This document shows, in pieces, positions 45,532-55,038 of a stretch of DNA of 64,000 nucleotides. The DNA lies in contig NC_087065.1 of the NCBI RefSeq assembly GCF_963678635.1, positions 62,088,754 to 62,152,753 on the forward strand. Direction: 5' to 3'. The translations under genes and the position numbers were made by a program. This DNA comes from Symsagittifera roscoffensis. Its lineage: Eukaryota > Xenacoelomorpha > Acoela > Convolutidae. The notes beneath the pieces are model-generated. The model did no database searches, was not told where the DNA came from, and saw only the letters and a list, made by a program, of their open reading frames with translations. Every line of letters begins with the position of its first letter. The first letter of the stretch is position 1.

Positions 45532-46060
45532 TCATGAGCAGTACCGGGACAGGAGGGTGGAGTTCCCTTTTTGCAGGACAACTGACAGCTGTTGCATAAG
45601 ATAGCAATCAGCTTGCCCGGGGTCGGCACAGTCAGAGCGCGCTCGCTGCTGCCATCGAAGCAATGCGACGAATGGTTTTAGCGGCAATGGGCGACCACCC
45701 GCCAAGGGCCTCCTCGACAGAGAGGGGCACAAACGAGATGCCAACTTCTTCGCACGCGGAAAGGTGCTTAGTAAACTTTCGCTCGTCGGATACTTCGAGG
45801 GCGTGACCGGCACTAGTTCCAGTACTTTGCAAAGTAGGTGACCGCAGAGAACTAATGACGCTCATGCCCAGAGCGGCTGAACGACCTCGGTACCAACAGG
45901 GGAGATAAATGTCTCCCGGGCGAGAGCGAGAAGTGAGATTGGCTTTTTCTAAAACGGGGGAGAGCTGCCTTAGCGGCGCTGTTGAAAACGACATCGCGCA
46001 GTCTGTCATGACGCGTGATGCGATCTCCGTCGGCTGCGCAAGCGAGGGCGTGATCGCCAA
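45532..46060 (-). pseudogene. Relic of a LINE-type C-terminal nuclease domain
   Basis: Minus-strand frame 46060-45632 has SRPGDIYLPCWYRGRSAALG, MSVISSL, AGHALEVSDERKFTKHLSAC and GISFVPLSVEEALGGWSP. This matches the restriction-like-nuclease-type C-terminus common in animal non-LTR elements (pattern RPxDxxLPxW..G...ALDVxV ... F.PL.VE..GGW). The Asp expected in the ALDVxV-type motif is Gly here. After a frame change the tail continues with CYLMQQLSVVLQKGNSTLLS (to 45532), the usual last helix. Frameshift and motif loss mean it is dead. The sequence here is richer in G+C than its surroundings. Confidence 0.65.
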
Positions 46061-47458
46061 ACGTATCTAGAGTCCTGGAACATTTCAGGCACGTAGAATC
46101 GCTGTTGAGTAGCGGAACTCCGAGACGATAGCAAACGGAAACTCGGCTGCCAGAGGGGTTAACCCTAGCGCCTGTAACATTCGTCTACTGCAGTCACACA
46201 TGAGGCTTAAGAAAAATAGGCCCTATAACTATTGGCTCAAGAGTCAGGGACACTATCTCTTGTGTTTTTCTACCTCAAATCAGTCGGAGCCAATTCGGTT
46301 CGTTTGTGACATGAGACTACGACTCGTTACAGCTTAAAGGCTACTACTAAAATATCCCCCCACTCTAGAATTAGAAACGTCCCCATACTTAGGTCTCTAG
46401 ATACCCAAAGAACATGAACGCCATTAAAAACCGGGTCGGAACAATCCGTTAAGTTACTTTTTATTAGACAGTGGAACTTTGATCCATTTCAGATGGATCA
46501 ACCTAAAACTCGCCTTACCTCAACATAACAATTGTAAAACACACTCTAGAAATTTAAATTAGTACTCACATTGTAGCACGCTCAAGAATCAGGATGTAAA
46601 TAAGTCGGTGTGCAACTCAAGAATCAATAAAGTAACTAAATTGAGTTTAATGTTAGTCAGTTTTAACGACAAGAACAAGTTTGTACTCTAGAATGTCAGT
46701 TCTCGTGAACCATTGGGACACTCTAGCTGTCCACTTTTCCACCGAAGGTTCACTCTAGTCCAGTTTAGAATAAAACTCCAATCACAACAATCCAGTTCGT
46801 GGGGATGCGCTCGTCTCTCTTCTAGATGGGACAGCTCTACTCTGGATTATTATCGCTACTGAAATTGCGATTAGCAATTTCCCACTGATTTTTCTAGCAA
46901 GTTTTCCGCGATTGTCACTCGATCATTCTGACTTCTCTTTTCTGATTTTCAGTTATCGCGAGAAAATCGTGCATGACAGGTTCCATTCGAAATTTTGAAA
47001 AATTAAATTTCACTCCAAAATTAAGTGTTTTTTGCTTCTCTCAAGGTCAAACTTCCAAATATGACCGACTGGCACATACTCCCCGGACTCGAGATCGATG
47101 TCCTCATCGCGTGCTGTCTTCTGCCAGTGAGTCCTAGAAAACCGAGTGTTACTCAAGATACAGTGCCAGTGGTCATTTACAGAAGTTTGCAGCAGACTTA
47201 AGCTTATCTACACCCCAAAATTCACAGCCATGTAAAATTTTCACACTATCGCTAAACAGCAATCAAAATCTGCACACACCTGCACCCTTGAATTCTCGCT
47301 TTTCAAGCCAATTTAAAATTTCTTTTGTCCCATTCAGTTAGGAAATTGTCATGCAGCATTTTCGTTTATATAATAGATATAGCATATTAATAACAATATC
47401 TTGTTTTGTTAAAATTTCTTTTTCGTGAACCCAGGTTTCACCCGGATCCACGCTCAAG
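46061..47458 (-). other. 3' flank of the retroelement, candidate 3' LTR/UTR
   Basis: Non-coding, with repeated CACTCTAGAA-type phrases (about 46366, 46541, 46685, 46722, 46750) and CTCAAGAATC phrases (46231, 46583, 46616). It lies directly downstream of the last retroelement frame and of a polypurine-like tract. An LTR would be expected here, but I found no matching sequence on the 5' side within the window, so the call is tentative. Confidence 0.35.
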
Positions 47459-47473
47459 CCCCCTTTCCCTCTC
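47459..47473 (-). promoter_or_regulatory. Candidate polypurine tract
   Basis: Minus strand reads GAGAGGGAAAGGGGG, 30 bp after the end of the last retroelement frame. A tract of this kind primes plus-strand DNA synthesis in LTR elements and marks the 5' edge of the 3' LTR. Similar tracts at 55305-55314 and about 63706-63718 make the assignment uncertain. Confidence 0.4.
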
Positions 47474-47502
47474 AAGACTCAAGATCCATTCGAGCCACCT
47501 GC

Positions 47503-48132
47503 TCATCTCGCACTCTTCGCCTTGGAGGTACTGCACCCTGAAGTACTAGATACGGCAAACTGTCTCAACAGTTCCTCTTCATCATCGGAGCTAATCACAA
47601 TCTCCTCCCAAGCCTTCAGCTGCTCGTAGGATCGCATCCATTCTCTTTGCTCTTGCAACCTCTTTGCTTGGTTGGGTAGTGCCTTCACCCTAGATTCCCG
47701 GTTCAAACAAAAGGAGTTGTGCAGGCTCAAGCTCACGTTCTTCGCCAGGTCCTCCTCTAGTATCGATTCCCTCGCCTTGGTATTGTCTCTAGACATTTTA
47801 CCCACTCTCTTCCATCCTGTCGTGATTGCATTACGATGGGTTAACAGGGGTCTCTTGAAAGCTTCCGGCCCAATCTCGGCCTGGAACTGTCGATACTCCT
47901 TTTGATGTTTTCTCATGTGATCTTTCGTTGTCATGTACAACCAGGACGTCAGCGTCGCCCGAAACCTTGGGAAGTACCTCAAACGGCTCCAGACATGTCT
48001 GACTTCCGTTGGTATGGCGAATACCTTGCACGCAGTCTCAAACAACTCGAGTCTCCTACTGTAGTCTATCGCGTATGTTGACTCAGCCGTTGGCGTCCCC
48101 GCTTCCCGATACTTCGTTATATTCTCTTCTAT
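47503..48132 (-). CDS. Retroelement downstream frame, third part (209 codons)
   Basis: Open in the same phase as the two larger frames before it and separated from them only by a TAG at 48133-48135. It has no ATG near its start, so on its own it would need readthrough or a non-ATG start. It begins IEENITKYREAGTPTAES; a basic region follows (LYMTTKDHMRKHQKEYR). The C-terminus has EEIVISSDDEEELLRQF, a hydrophobic IVI core followed by Ser-Ser-acidic residues, which is the form of a SUMO-interacting motif with CK2-type serines. I do not recognise the family. Ends at a stop at 47503. Confidence 0.6.
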   Translation of the reverse strand: MEENITKYREAGTPTAESTYAIDYSRRLELFETACKVFAIPTEVRHVWSRLRYFPRFRATLTSWLYMTTKDHMRKHQKEYRQFQAEIGPEAFKRPLLTHRNAITTGWKRVGKMSRDNTKARESILEEDLAKNVSLSLHNSFCLNRESRVKALPNQAKRLQEQREWMRSYEQLKAWEEIVISSDDEEELLRQFAVSSTSGCSTSKAKSAR

Positions 48133-51100
48133 CTATCTCAGAGCCAACATCGTACTCACTACCAAGATCGTCACCTTCTGTCGGTGATCCGGTAGTCCGA
48201 TCGACCGGATTTCTTCCATATCCCATTCCAGGCAAAGGTTCTTGTGATCTGGATACCACACCGTTTGCGCCAAACAGTGGCATGGGCATTCTCCATGGGT
48301 GATCTCAATGCTCCTGAGGTTACGCTCCCCCGAGGCTTCCAAGAGAGGCTCAAGCTCCATCATTTTCTCATGCATCGTGTCGTTATCTTCCAGGTTTGGA
48401 GCACTTCCCACAGGTTTTCCGATCACGTTTTGTCTCTCGTGATCGCTTGTGTTCTCTCTCTCCAACTTCAAAAGTTCTTCTCCCCAGATTTCACTCAAGT
48501 CATCTCTCAATTCTTTTGGTACTGTCCCTCTGATTTTTCTCAACAACTTGTGCGAGTGATGCGATATCCTAGCCAACCTCACGCACTTGGGCACTGAGAA
48601 GGCCTTGTCCACCAGTACTCTCTGGCTGGATGCTTCCACCATCGCCATGTGCAGTGGGTAGTGACTTCCGCACAAGTTGGCCATCATTGACCCTATCAGG
48701 GATTTTGCGTTCAATGGCAGGCCATAAGCTTCGCTCATGGGAAACCCCATTTCTGCCTCAAGACCAACTTTCCAGCTCCGGATGTGTTTTTGAGTCACCT
48801 GCAACACCCCAGGCCATGATTCTACGCTCAACGCCGTCACTAAATGATGTTCAGATTCTAGTCTTTCCAATGACTGCAAACTACACATTCTCGAGAAGAA
48901 TCCGAGAGCTGTCGCTATATTCACCGTGGTTCTCGCGTAACACTCCGCTACTATTTGCACTTCACTTCTCTCCCCTTCCGTGATGTCTTCGAACCAAGTG
49001 ACCAGGTCTTCTTTTTGAAAGGACAGTATTCTGACGCATGACCGTCCATCGCAGGTGTGCTCTCCGTTTCCACACGTCGAATCCAGACAGCTACCCGGCT
49101 CCAATTTCTTCGCTGACCCGGGATTGTTCGTCTTTTCGCTTGGCTCTTGCATCTGAGGTGAGATTAGCTTATGCAGCACACTCAACTTTGCCAGATCTTC
49201 ATCTTCCGTTGGTGCTAACCTCACTCGCTCGGTGGTTTCCTCGATCAGACTCGCGTGGGGATGTGGACACCAGGAGGGTCTTAGTAGCTTCCATACCACT
49301 CCCAAGTTCGTGGTTAACAAGCCATTTCCATCGCCCATGTTCACTTCAACTCTCTTGTTCGAGCGCGGTATGCTTACCACCTCTGGTGTTTTATCAAGAT
49401 TCAGGCCCAAGCTCGGCCCCTCTTTTTCCACCGCGTCTATTTCCATTATTCTTTCTGTCCAAAACTTCAGTAGCTCCGCTACCTCATGGTTTCTGTGGGC
49501 ACCTCCAGTTTCCGAGTCTAAGAAGGGGTTGTAGGCTATTCCCATTACTCCCGACACATATTGGTATTCCCCCTTCTCGCTGAGTCTCGAGTACTGCTCT
49601 GACGAGGCCAGGTTACGGTGAACATCATGTTCTTCCTCGAACTTCTTATTATAAAATCTCCGTACCTCGTCCAGCTTTCTGTGGTTCTCTAGGGACAGTC
49701 TGGAACCATCTTCTTTTTCTATACCAGTACTCTGATACACGTTTAAGATGATCGTTGAGACTCTTTTTTCCACGGTTTTACTTCCGTTTGCTCTCTGGTG
49801 GCATGCCAAGATGGTGCTATCAGACATCATTGACATTATCCATCTCAAGAAACATGTGGCATCCTTCCTCCTAGCCAGGCTCAAGCCTGAATTGTCCCTA
49901 GCCACGTGTTGCATCAATGCCTGATACACATCTAGCTTTTTGCTTCCCAACTTCAGCCTGTCATACGAGGTCAGTGTTTCCAACTCTATTCCCACCAGAC
50001 TCCAGGTGAACATTAATTGTCCTGCAGTTCTAACGAAGGGATTCGCCATTAATGGTGGTGCTGATGAGGATGTCCTCATTGCCTCTTCAAAATGATCCTT
50101 CAACAAGTTCTGCCAGGACCTCTTCAGCTGATTCGCCACTTCTATTTTATTAACCTCGGCCTTTTGCTGGGTGGCCCAATTGCGTCGCTTGCGAGCTACT
50201 CCACTGTCCAATTTCATCAAGCAGTCCTCCATTTCCTTCAATGTCTCGAGGGCCACCCACCACGTCCGGGAGGTGTTCCTCGTCTTGTTCCTCTCCAATG
50301 GATCACTTGTCACTCGCTTGCCCGTGGCCTGGTGTGCCTTCGAGATCCATTCTTTGCCGACATCTACTTCCCATGTCTGTCCGTTCGTTGAACCTCTCTT
50401 CACGTTTATCTTCTGAGGCTTGAAGTCTTCCTCCGATGTCGAACTGGTGGAAACCTCTATTTCCCTCTCTACTTCAAGTGGTCTTCTGAGCTCCGAGCTG
50501 CTCTTGTATGCCGCCGTCTTGCAACGAGCCAAAACCATGGGCGCCGTCTCTCTCAAGTTTCCTTCCGAAACAGCATCCACTGAAGGACTACCCAATCCCT
50601 CCACTTCTCTCTTCCTCTTGCGAGTCTTCACATCTCTGCTTGAGGGTGTTGTGGCTATCATCACTGATTCGACCTCTCTGTCTACCTCCAATCCCTCCAA
50701 CTCTTGCCTCCCCCCTGCTCGAGCCTTAAGGATATTAGTACTTTTAATCATATTACTAGTCCCAATCTTATCCCTTTTTATATCATTAACTATTTTATCT
50801 ACAGTTTTTTGTTTCAGAGTAGAGCTGTCCTCACATTTTTCTTCTCTAGTCTTCGATCGTGAATTCCTCAGCTCTACCAGCTTGCTCAGCAGCTCTTTTC
50901 TCGCCTTCTCATCCAGGCCCGTTCCTATCAGAAGCGGTTCTCCAAATCTTACGACTGTGTCCCACAGTTCCTCCTTGAACTTGTCCAGCGTCGTCTCGCT
51001 GCCCACTTCTTGATTGAATTCTTCCAAGAACTCCTGCCAAGCATCGTTCTTCAGAGACCCCAGGAATATGTCCCTGTTCCCTTCGAAAGTGTTCCTTTCC

Positions 51101-51192
51101 CTTTCCTCCGAGCTCAAGAGTATCATCCCCATATTGAAGGTCTCATTTGCCAATGGCAATTCCAGATTCTTCCGGGGGGACGGATTCAGAGG
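48133..51192 (-). CDS. Retroelement downstream frame, second part (~1000 aa, unrecognised)
   Basis: Same phase as the SGNH frame before it, separated by one TAA (51193-51195). The first ATG is at 51132 (MGMILLSSEERERN), about 20 codons into the open stretch. Visible features, counting from the TTG at 51159: acidic/helical N-terminus; basic KTRKRKREVE (178-187), a likely nuclear localisation signal; a basic mid-region (GVARKRRNWATQQ); a Cys cluster C691, C696, C703, C708 (CLDSTCGNGEHTCDGRSC) and a second Cys/His cluster around 955-976 (HGECPCHCLAQ...C), either of which could bind zinc. There are no membrane segments, so it is not an obvious envelope protein. No match to a family I know. Ends TAG (48133-48135) in the context CTGAGATAGATAGAA. 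Confidence 0.7.
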   Translation of the reverse strand, partial: PLNPSPRKNLELPLANETFNMGMILLSSEERERNTFEGNRDIFLGSLKNDAWQEFLEEFNQEVGSETTLDKFKEELWDTVVRFGEPLLIGTGLDEKARKELLSKLVELRNSRSKTREEKCEDSSTLKQKTVDKIVNDIKRDKIGTSNMIKSTNILKARAGGRQELEGLEVDREVESVMIATTPSSRDVKTRKRKREVEGLGSPSVDAVSEGNLRETAPMVLARCKTAAYKSSSELRRPLEVEREIEVSTSSTSEEDFKPQKINVKRGSTNGQTWEVDVGKEWISKAHQATGKRVTSDPLERNKTRNTSRTWWVALETLKEMEDCLMKLDSGVARKRRNWATQQKAEVNKIEVANQLKRSWQNLLKDHFEEAMRTSSSAPPLMANPFVRTAGQLMFTWSLVGIELETLTSYDRLKLGSKKLDVYQALMQHVARDNSGLSLARRKDATCFLRWIMSMMSDSTILACHQRANGSKTVEKRVSTIILNVYQSTGIEKEDGSRLSLENHRKLDEVRRFYNKKFEEEHDVHRNLASSEQYSRLSEKGEYQYVSGVMGIAYNPFLDSETGGAHRNHEVAELLKFWTERIMEIDAVEKEGPSLGLNLDKTPEVVSIPRSNKRVEVNMGDGNGLLTTNLGVVWKLLRPSWCPHPHASLIEETTERVRLAPTEDEDLAKLSVLHKLISPQMQEPSEKTNNPGSAKKLEPGSCLDSTCGNGEHTCDGRSCVRILSFQKEDLVTWFEDITEGERSEVQIVAECYARTTVNIATALGFFSRMCSLQSLERLESEHHLVTALSVESWPGVLQVTQKHIRSWKVGLEAEMGFPMSEAYGLPLNAKSLIGSMMANLCGSHYPLHMAMVEASSQRVLVDKAFSVPKCVRLARISHHSHKLLRKIRGTVPKELRDDLSEIWGEELLKLERENTSDHERQNVIGKPVGSAPNLEDNDTMHEKMMELEPLLEASGERNLRSIEITHGECPCHCLAQTVWYPDHKNLCLEWDMEEIRSIGLPDHRQKVTILVVSTMLALR

Positions 51193-54100
51193 TTAGGTGG
51201 CAGTATCTGCCCAATTCTCCTCGCTCAAGTCTTTCAACAGCTCTTGAGTGGTGAGCTCCTCCCCTGATGGCCCTGGTTCAGGCGTATTCCCCAATTCCAT
51301 GTCTTCACCGGCTTCACTGAGAGTTTCATCCATACTCTCTTCTTCTGATTCATGTCTCCTTCTCTCGAGAATTTTCTTAAATCGGTCCTCGACGGGTCCA
51401 CTCCTCTTGTCTCCAGGCGTGTCCACTGACAGTGGTGATAGTGTCGTAGGGTCCAATTTCTTGTACTCCGTCAGGGCTACGTGCAGTTGACCTGCTGCAT
51501 CTAGTTCTTTTCCCTCCTGTCTCACTTCCACCTGTTCTAAGCCATAGGGTGCCCTGTATTTTCTCGTTGCAAATTTCATGTCGTCCACCAATGCGACGTG
51601 CCCCTCCATCACGATCATCCTGCCATCATCCCATATGGGTAGCATGTTCTCAAGTCCCTCCTGCTCAAGAGCTCTCAAGACCTTTCGCACCTCATATCCG
51701 GGGGGCTGCGAACCTCTCATCTTTTTCGCTCGCGTCGTCCACGAATTTACCTTCGCCTCGCTAGTATGGAAGTAGACCGCCGCCGTGTAGCCGATGAACA
51801 GGGGGTCCCAGCCATCAGTGAAATCCTTCTGCATTTCCTCCGTCGTCATCCTCGCCATTATGGAGGGAACTACCAAGGGACTGTTCATTCCTAAGGTCAT
51901 CCTCCTGACTATTGGGAACTCAGGCATGGTGGCTGGGAGGATTTCTTTCTCCATTATGGTCTCCAGCTCCCTCTTCACCAGTGCGAAGCACTCCTTCCAG
52001 GCAGGAATTCTCAAGATTTCTCGTCTGTCTGCTGTCAATGGGTTCAAGTTCCAGAATTTGGGATACATTTCGATGGGACCCTCTCGCTTGCCTCCCATTC
52101 TACATTGCATTTGCCCCCTGAAGTTGTACACTATTAGCTCGGCATCTTTCACCTTTCCAAAGAGTACCGTGTTGCTCATTCGCCCTCTGAGCACCTCCTG
52201 CTGACACCAATTTAACGCCGTCCCATCCAGTATACTGATAAGACTCAAGTGCGTTACAGAGTGACGATACGTTGTCACCAGGGGGTCTGGGAACGCGTAC
52301 GTCACTGCTGGACCATAAATGCAGGTCACCACCTCCTCTAGGCTCCGGATTATCCCCATTGGGTCCGACCTCATTTTCAGGCATAGGTCCGTCAGCAGAG
52401 GCATCCCTCTATTCGTCTTCTTCCATTCTTCTCTCGAGGTTGGATTCTCATCTTCACCCGTCATGTGCCGATTCTGCATCATGAGGTATTGCACCAACAA
52501 CGTCTTCAACCCCGCGGCACACTTGTAGGAGCTGGTTTCAATGCTCGAGTGGACTCTCCCCATAGACAGAGGCTCTCCATATTCCATTAATCGATGAAAC
52601 GACACCAATTCCCCATGGGTCAAGAGTAATAGTGCCAGGTACCCATCAACTCGAAGTGTCTCCACTCCTCGACTAAACATGTATGCTGGGCCCATGTTGA
52701 ACAAGTATCTGGGGTAAACCAAATACAAAGCCAAGAGCAGGCTGATGGGCATGCCCAGTATCTCCTGCACGAAGGCTCCAAAGATAGTCGCCGTGGTGCC
52801 GAACATTCCTGCCATGAATTCCTTCTCCCAGCAAGGACTCAAGAACTTGAGAATCTCATAATCCCTCCTAGTCCTCAACTCACCCTTGGCGTGCTCTCTC
52901 CAGAACCCTCCAATCGTCACTTCATTGGCGGCCGAGACAAATCTAGCCACCGTCATGTCTCTTGTTTCGGCCAGCTCCAGTTGTTTCTCCAGAAAACTCC
53001 AGACTTGTTTCACGAGGGGTGGTGCTTCCTCCCTCGTCTTGTTCGTGGCGTTCTCCAGCCTTGGTGTCAAAAATGGCCACCAGCCATTCTCTTGAGTCAA
53101 ACGATATTTCATCGATTCTAATTGCTTTTCCGTCTCAGACTCCTCAGACTCCATTGGCGTGGCACTCTGCAATCGGGTCTGGATGCTCCTCGAACTGTCT
53201 CTAGCGTCAACTCTCGTTCCCAAGCGACCAGACAAGGCCCTTGAGGCAAGGAATGGTGGGTTCGGAGGTGGTCCTAAGGTAAATTGGGCTGTCTCTAGCA
53301 GATCCGACTCTAGCGTGTTTATGTGTTCCTGGAAGACGTCGTTCAGCCACTCCGCTCCCCTTGGCCTATCGAAATGGATTCCATCATTGGAGGTGTCTTC
53401 AGGGAATCCCTTTTTCTCCATGCGCTCTGCTACGTCCAACAGTCTGACAGGAAGCACACTCTTCCGGTGTATGTCTCGGATCACCTTGTTTAGGTTCCGC
53501 ACCTTCTCGTTCATCTCCAAGGCGTGCTGATCAAACATCATGTTGTAGGGGACCGTACATACTGTCAGCAGGATGGGGTCCATCTGGATCCTCAGCTCCT
53601 CAAGAAGGCAGCTCATCTTGTCGTACAGCCTCGTTATTTTCCTCGCTTCTCCCCTTGACACATCGTTTGTCCCGATCATCAGGGTCACCGTGTATACTTT
53701 AGTCATCCCTAGCATGTCCAGGGTTGCCAACATGTGTGGCGTGGCAGCTCCAGCGAAACTCAAGATTCCTGTCTGCCAATGCGACTGGATCCGGGTCAAC
53801 ACCCGCACCAGGCTGTCCCCTATGATTAGGTGAACTGCACCCTCTGGCACACGAGGTGGCGCGAGATACTCCACCCAGGCTGCATCATGGAAGCAGTCCC
53901 TCCTGGCTCCCTGTTCCGCACTCCAATCCAGTCGATTGTGCCTGTGGTACCTTCCCTCTGTATTTTTCTTATAACTCGAGATCACGACGCTCCTGACCGG
54001 CTGTTCCCTCCAAGTTGGGGGAAGCTCCGGTCTTGCCGATCTTTCCCGGTTTTTCTGCTGTAATTTCTCGCCTAGCTCTTTCAGGCGTGATGAGCCGCCA

Positions 54101-55038
54101 CTCACCTGACTGTCGCTCGAGGTCGAGGTTGGGGTATATCCCGGCAGCACCACATCCATTAGTGGACGTACAGGTTGTGTCTCTAGGCCACGCAAGGAAG
54201 GCTTCGCGTCATTCGGTATCCAGACTTCCAACCCTTCACTCATGTGTTCTCTGGCCTCACGGTCAAGGTTGAACCGTCCTCTTGCCCTGGGAGCTTCATC
54301 CACTTCCATGCGCGACTCTGGCCTCGAGCTGGTCACCACTCGCTCCTTCGGCCTGGCTCCCTTCTGTGCGTCAAGCTCACGTTGTCGCTGTTCTATTCTC
54401 TCCAACTCCGACTTCAGTTGATCACGATTCGCGGCGCTCTCACGCACCCTTAGTTCCTGCTGATGTTCAACTTTTAGCACCTCAAGTAACCTCAGAGTCT
54501 GATCTCGCTCGTTGACTGCCTGGTCTCTCTCCAGCTGAATCTTCTCCCGATCCAGCTTCGCCTGATCCCGATCGAGGTTCGCCTTGTTCCTTTCCTTCTG
54601 CGCCTTCTCGAGCTCTTTCTTTAGAACACCCAGATCCGGATATGCCTCGGTCGTCTGTTGCGCTCGCGTCATCGACGGCACCCTACTCGAGCCCTGGCTT
54701 GTAGATCTTGCTGTTGGCCTAGTCGGTAGTGGGAACTCCCCTGCGCCATATTCAGTGTTGTTACTCAGGCCCCTTACTCCTCCATCCACGTTCCAAGACA
54801 ACCATCTGGTCTGTTCTTGGTTTGATATACCCTCGGTGGTGTACCCGATCATCAAGACAGCCTCCGTTTCAGACTCCCTGCACTCACCCTGGTCCTCCAA
54901 CTGGAGGATGGCATTCAGCATCACCGCCATTCTCTCGTCTATTTGGGTGTAGTCCAAGTCCCTCAGGCGTCTGTACAGCTCATCAAGAGTGGGCTTCTTC
55001 AGGGCCGCGGGCGTGGATTTCCAGAATCGGTCTGCCAT
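51193..55038 (-). CDS. Retroelement-associated SGNH-hydrolase protein (1281 aa)
   Basis: ATG at 55038 (MADRFWKSTPAALKK). Residues ~138-225 form a highly charged coiled coil (KKELEKAQKERNKANLDRD and following). Residues 250-400 are Pro/Ser/Arg-rich. Residues ~402-575 are an SGNH/GDSL hydrolase: block I IIGDSLVR with the nucleophile Ser409, an FAGAA block near 428-432 in the block II position, block III GTND at 456-459, and block V DGIHFD with Asp552 and His555. All catalytic blocks are intact. Such domains hydrolyse esters (lipid, acetyl). SGNH/esterase domains are known in ORF1 of some CR1/L2 LINEs, but I do not recall one in this place in a gypsy element. Residues ~640-1200 are unrecognised, with a hydrophobic stretch at ~747-780. 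The acidic C-terminus ends TAA. The frame lies 500 bp after the integrase-macro frame, in a different phase. Confidence 0.8.
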   Translation of the reverse strand: MADRFWKSTPAALKKPTLDELYRRLRDLDYTQIDERMAVMLNAILQLEDQGECRESETEAVLMIGYTTEGISNQEQTRWLSWNVDGGVRGLSNNTEYGAGEFPLPTRPTARSTSQGSSRVPSMTRAQQTTEAYPDLGVLKKELEKAQKERNKANLDRDQAKLDREKIQLERDQAVNERDQTLRLLEVLKVEHQQELRVRESAANRDQLKSELERIEQRQRELDAQKGARPKERVVTSSRPESRMEVDEAPRARGRFNLDREAREHMSEGLEVWIPNDAKPSLRGLETQPVRPLMDVVLPGYTPTSTSSDSQVSGGSSRLKELGEKLQQKNRERSARPELPPTWREQPVRSVVISSYKKNTEGRYHRHNRLDWSAEQGARRDCFHDAAWVEYLAPPRVPEGAVHLIIGDSLVRVLTRIQSHWQTGILSFAGAATPHMLATLDMLGMTKVYTVTLMIGTNDVSRGEARKITRLYDKMSCLLEELRIQMDPILLTVCTVPYNMMFDQHALEMNEKVRNLNKVIRDIHRKSVLPVRLLDVAERMEKKGFPEDTSNDGIHFDRPRGAEWLNDVFQEHINTLESDLLETAQFTLGPPPNPPFLASRALSGRLGTRVDARDSSRSIQTRLQSATPMESEESETEKQLESMKYRLTQENGWWPFLTPRLENATNKTREEAPPLVKQVWSFLEKQLELAETRDMTVARFVSAANEVTIGGFWREHAKGELRTRRDYEILKFLSPCWEKEFMAGMFGTTATIFGAFVQEILGMPISLLLALYLVYPRYLFNMGPAYMFSRGVETLRVDGYLALLLLTHGELVSFHRLMEYGEPLSMGRVHSSIETSSYKCAAGLKTLLVQYLMMQNRHMTGEDENPTSREEWKKTNRGMPLLTDLCLKMRSDPMGIIRSLEEVVTCIYGPAVTYAFPDPLVTTYRHSVTHLSLISILDGTALNWCQQEVLRGRMSNTVLFGKVKDAELIVYNFRGQMQCRMGGKREGPIEMYPKFWNLNPLTADRREILRIPAWKECFALVKRELETIMEKEILPATMPEFPIVRRMTLGMNSPLVVPSIMARMTTEEMQKDFTDGWDPLFIGYTAAVYFHTSEAKVNSWTTRAKKMRGSQPPGYEVRKVLRALEQEGLENMLPIWDDGRMIVMEGHVALVDDMKFATRKYRAPYGLEQVEVRQEGKELDAAGQLHVALTEYKKLDPTTLSPLSVDTPGDKRSGPVEDRFKKILERRRHESEEESMDETLSEAGEDMELGNTPEPGPSGEELTTQELLKDLSEENWADTAT

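Noticed and set aside
49038-49583. A 181-codon plus-strand frame
   Set aside because: Antisense to the unrecognised ~1000-aa retroelement frame; Ser/Pro/Leu-rich as expected of such shadows.
48244-51267. Many 60-197-codon plus-strand frames opposite the large retroelement frames
   Set aside because: They are antisense shadows of the real minus-strand coding sequence and have no domains.
47503-55038. Reassigned stop codons (alternative genetic code) as explanation of the in-frame stops
   Set aside because: MRPL44, GT31-like, zinc-finger and coiled-coil host genes all end at TGA or TAG in sensible places, and the retroelement's in-frame stops are of all three types.
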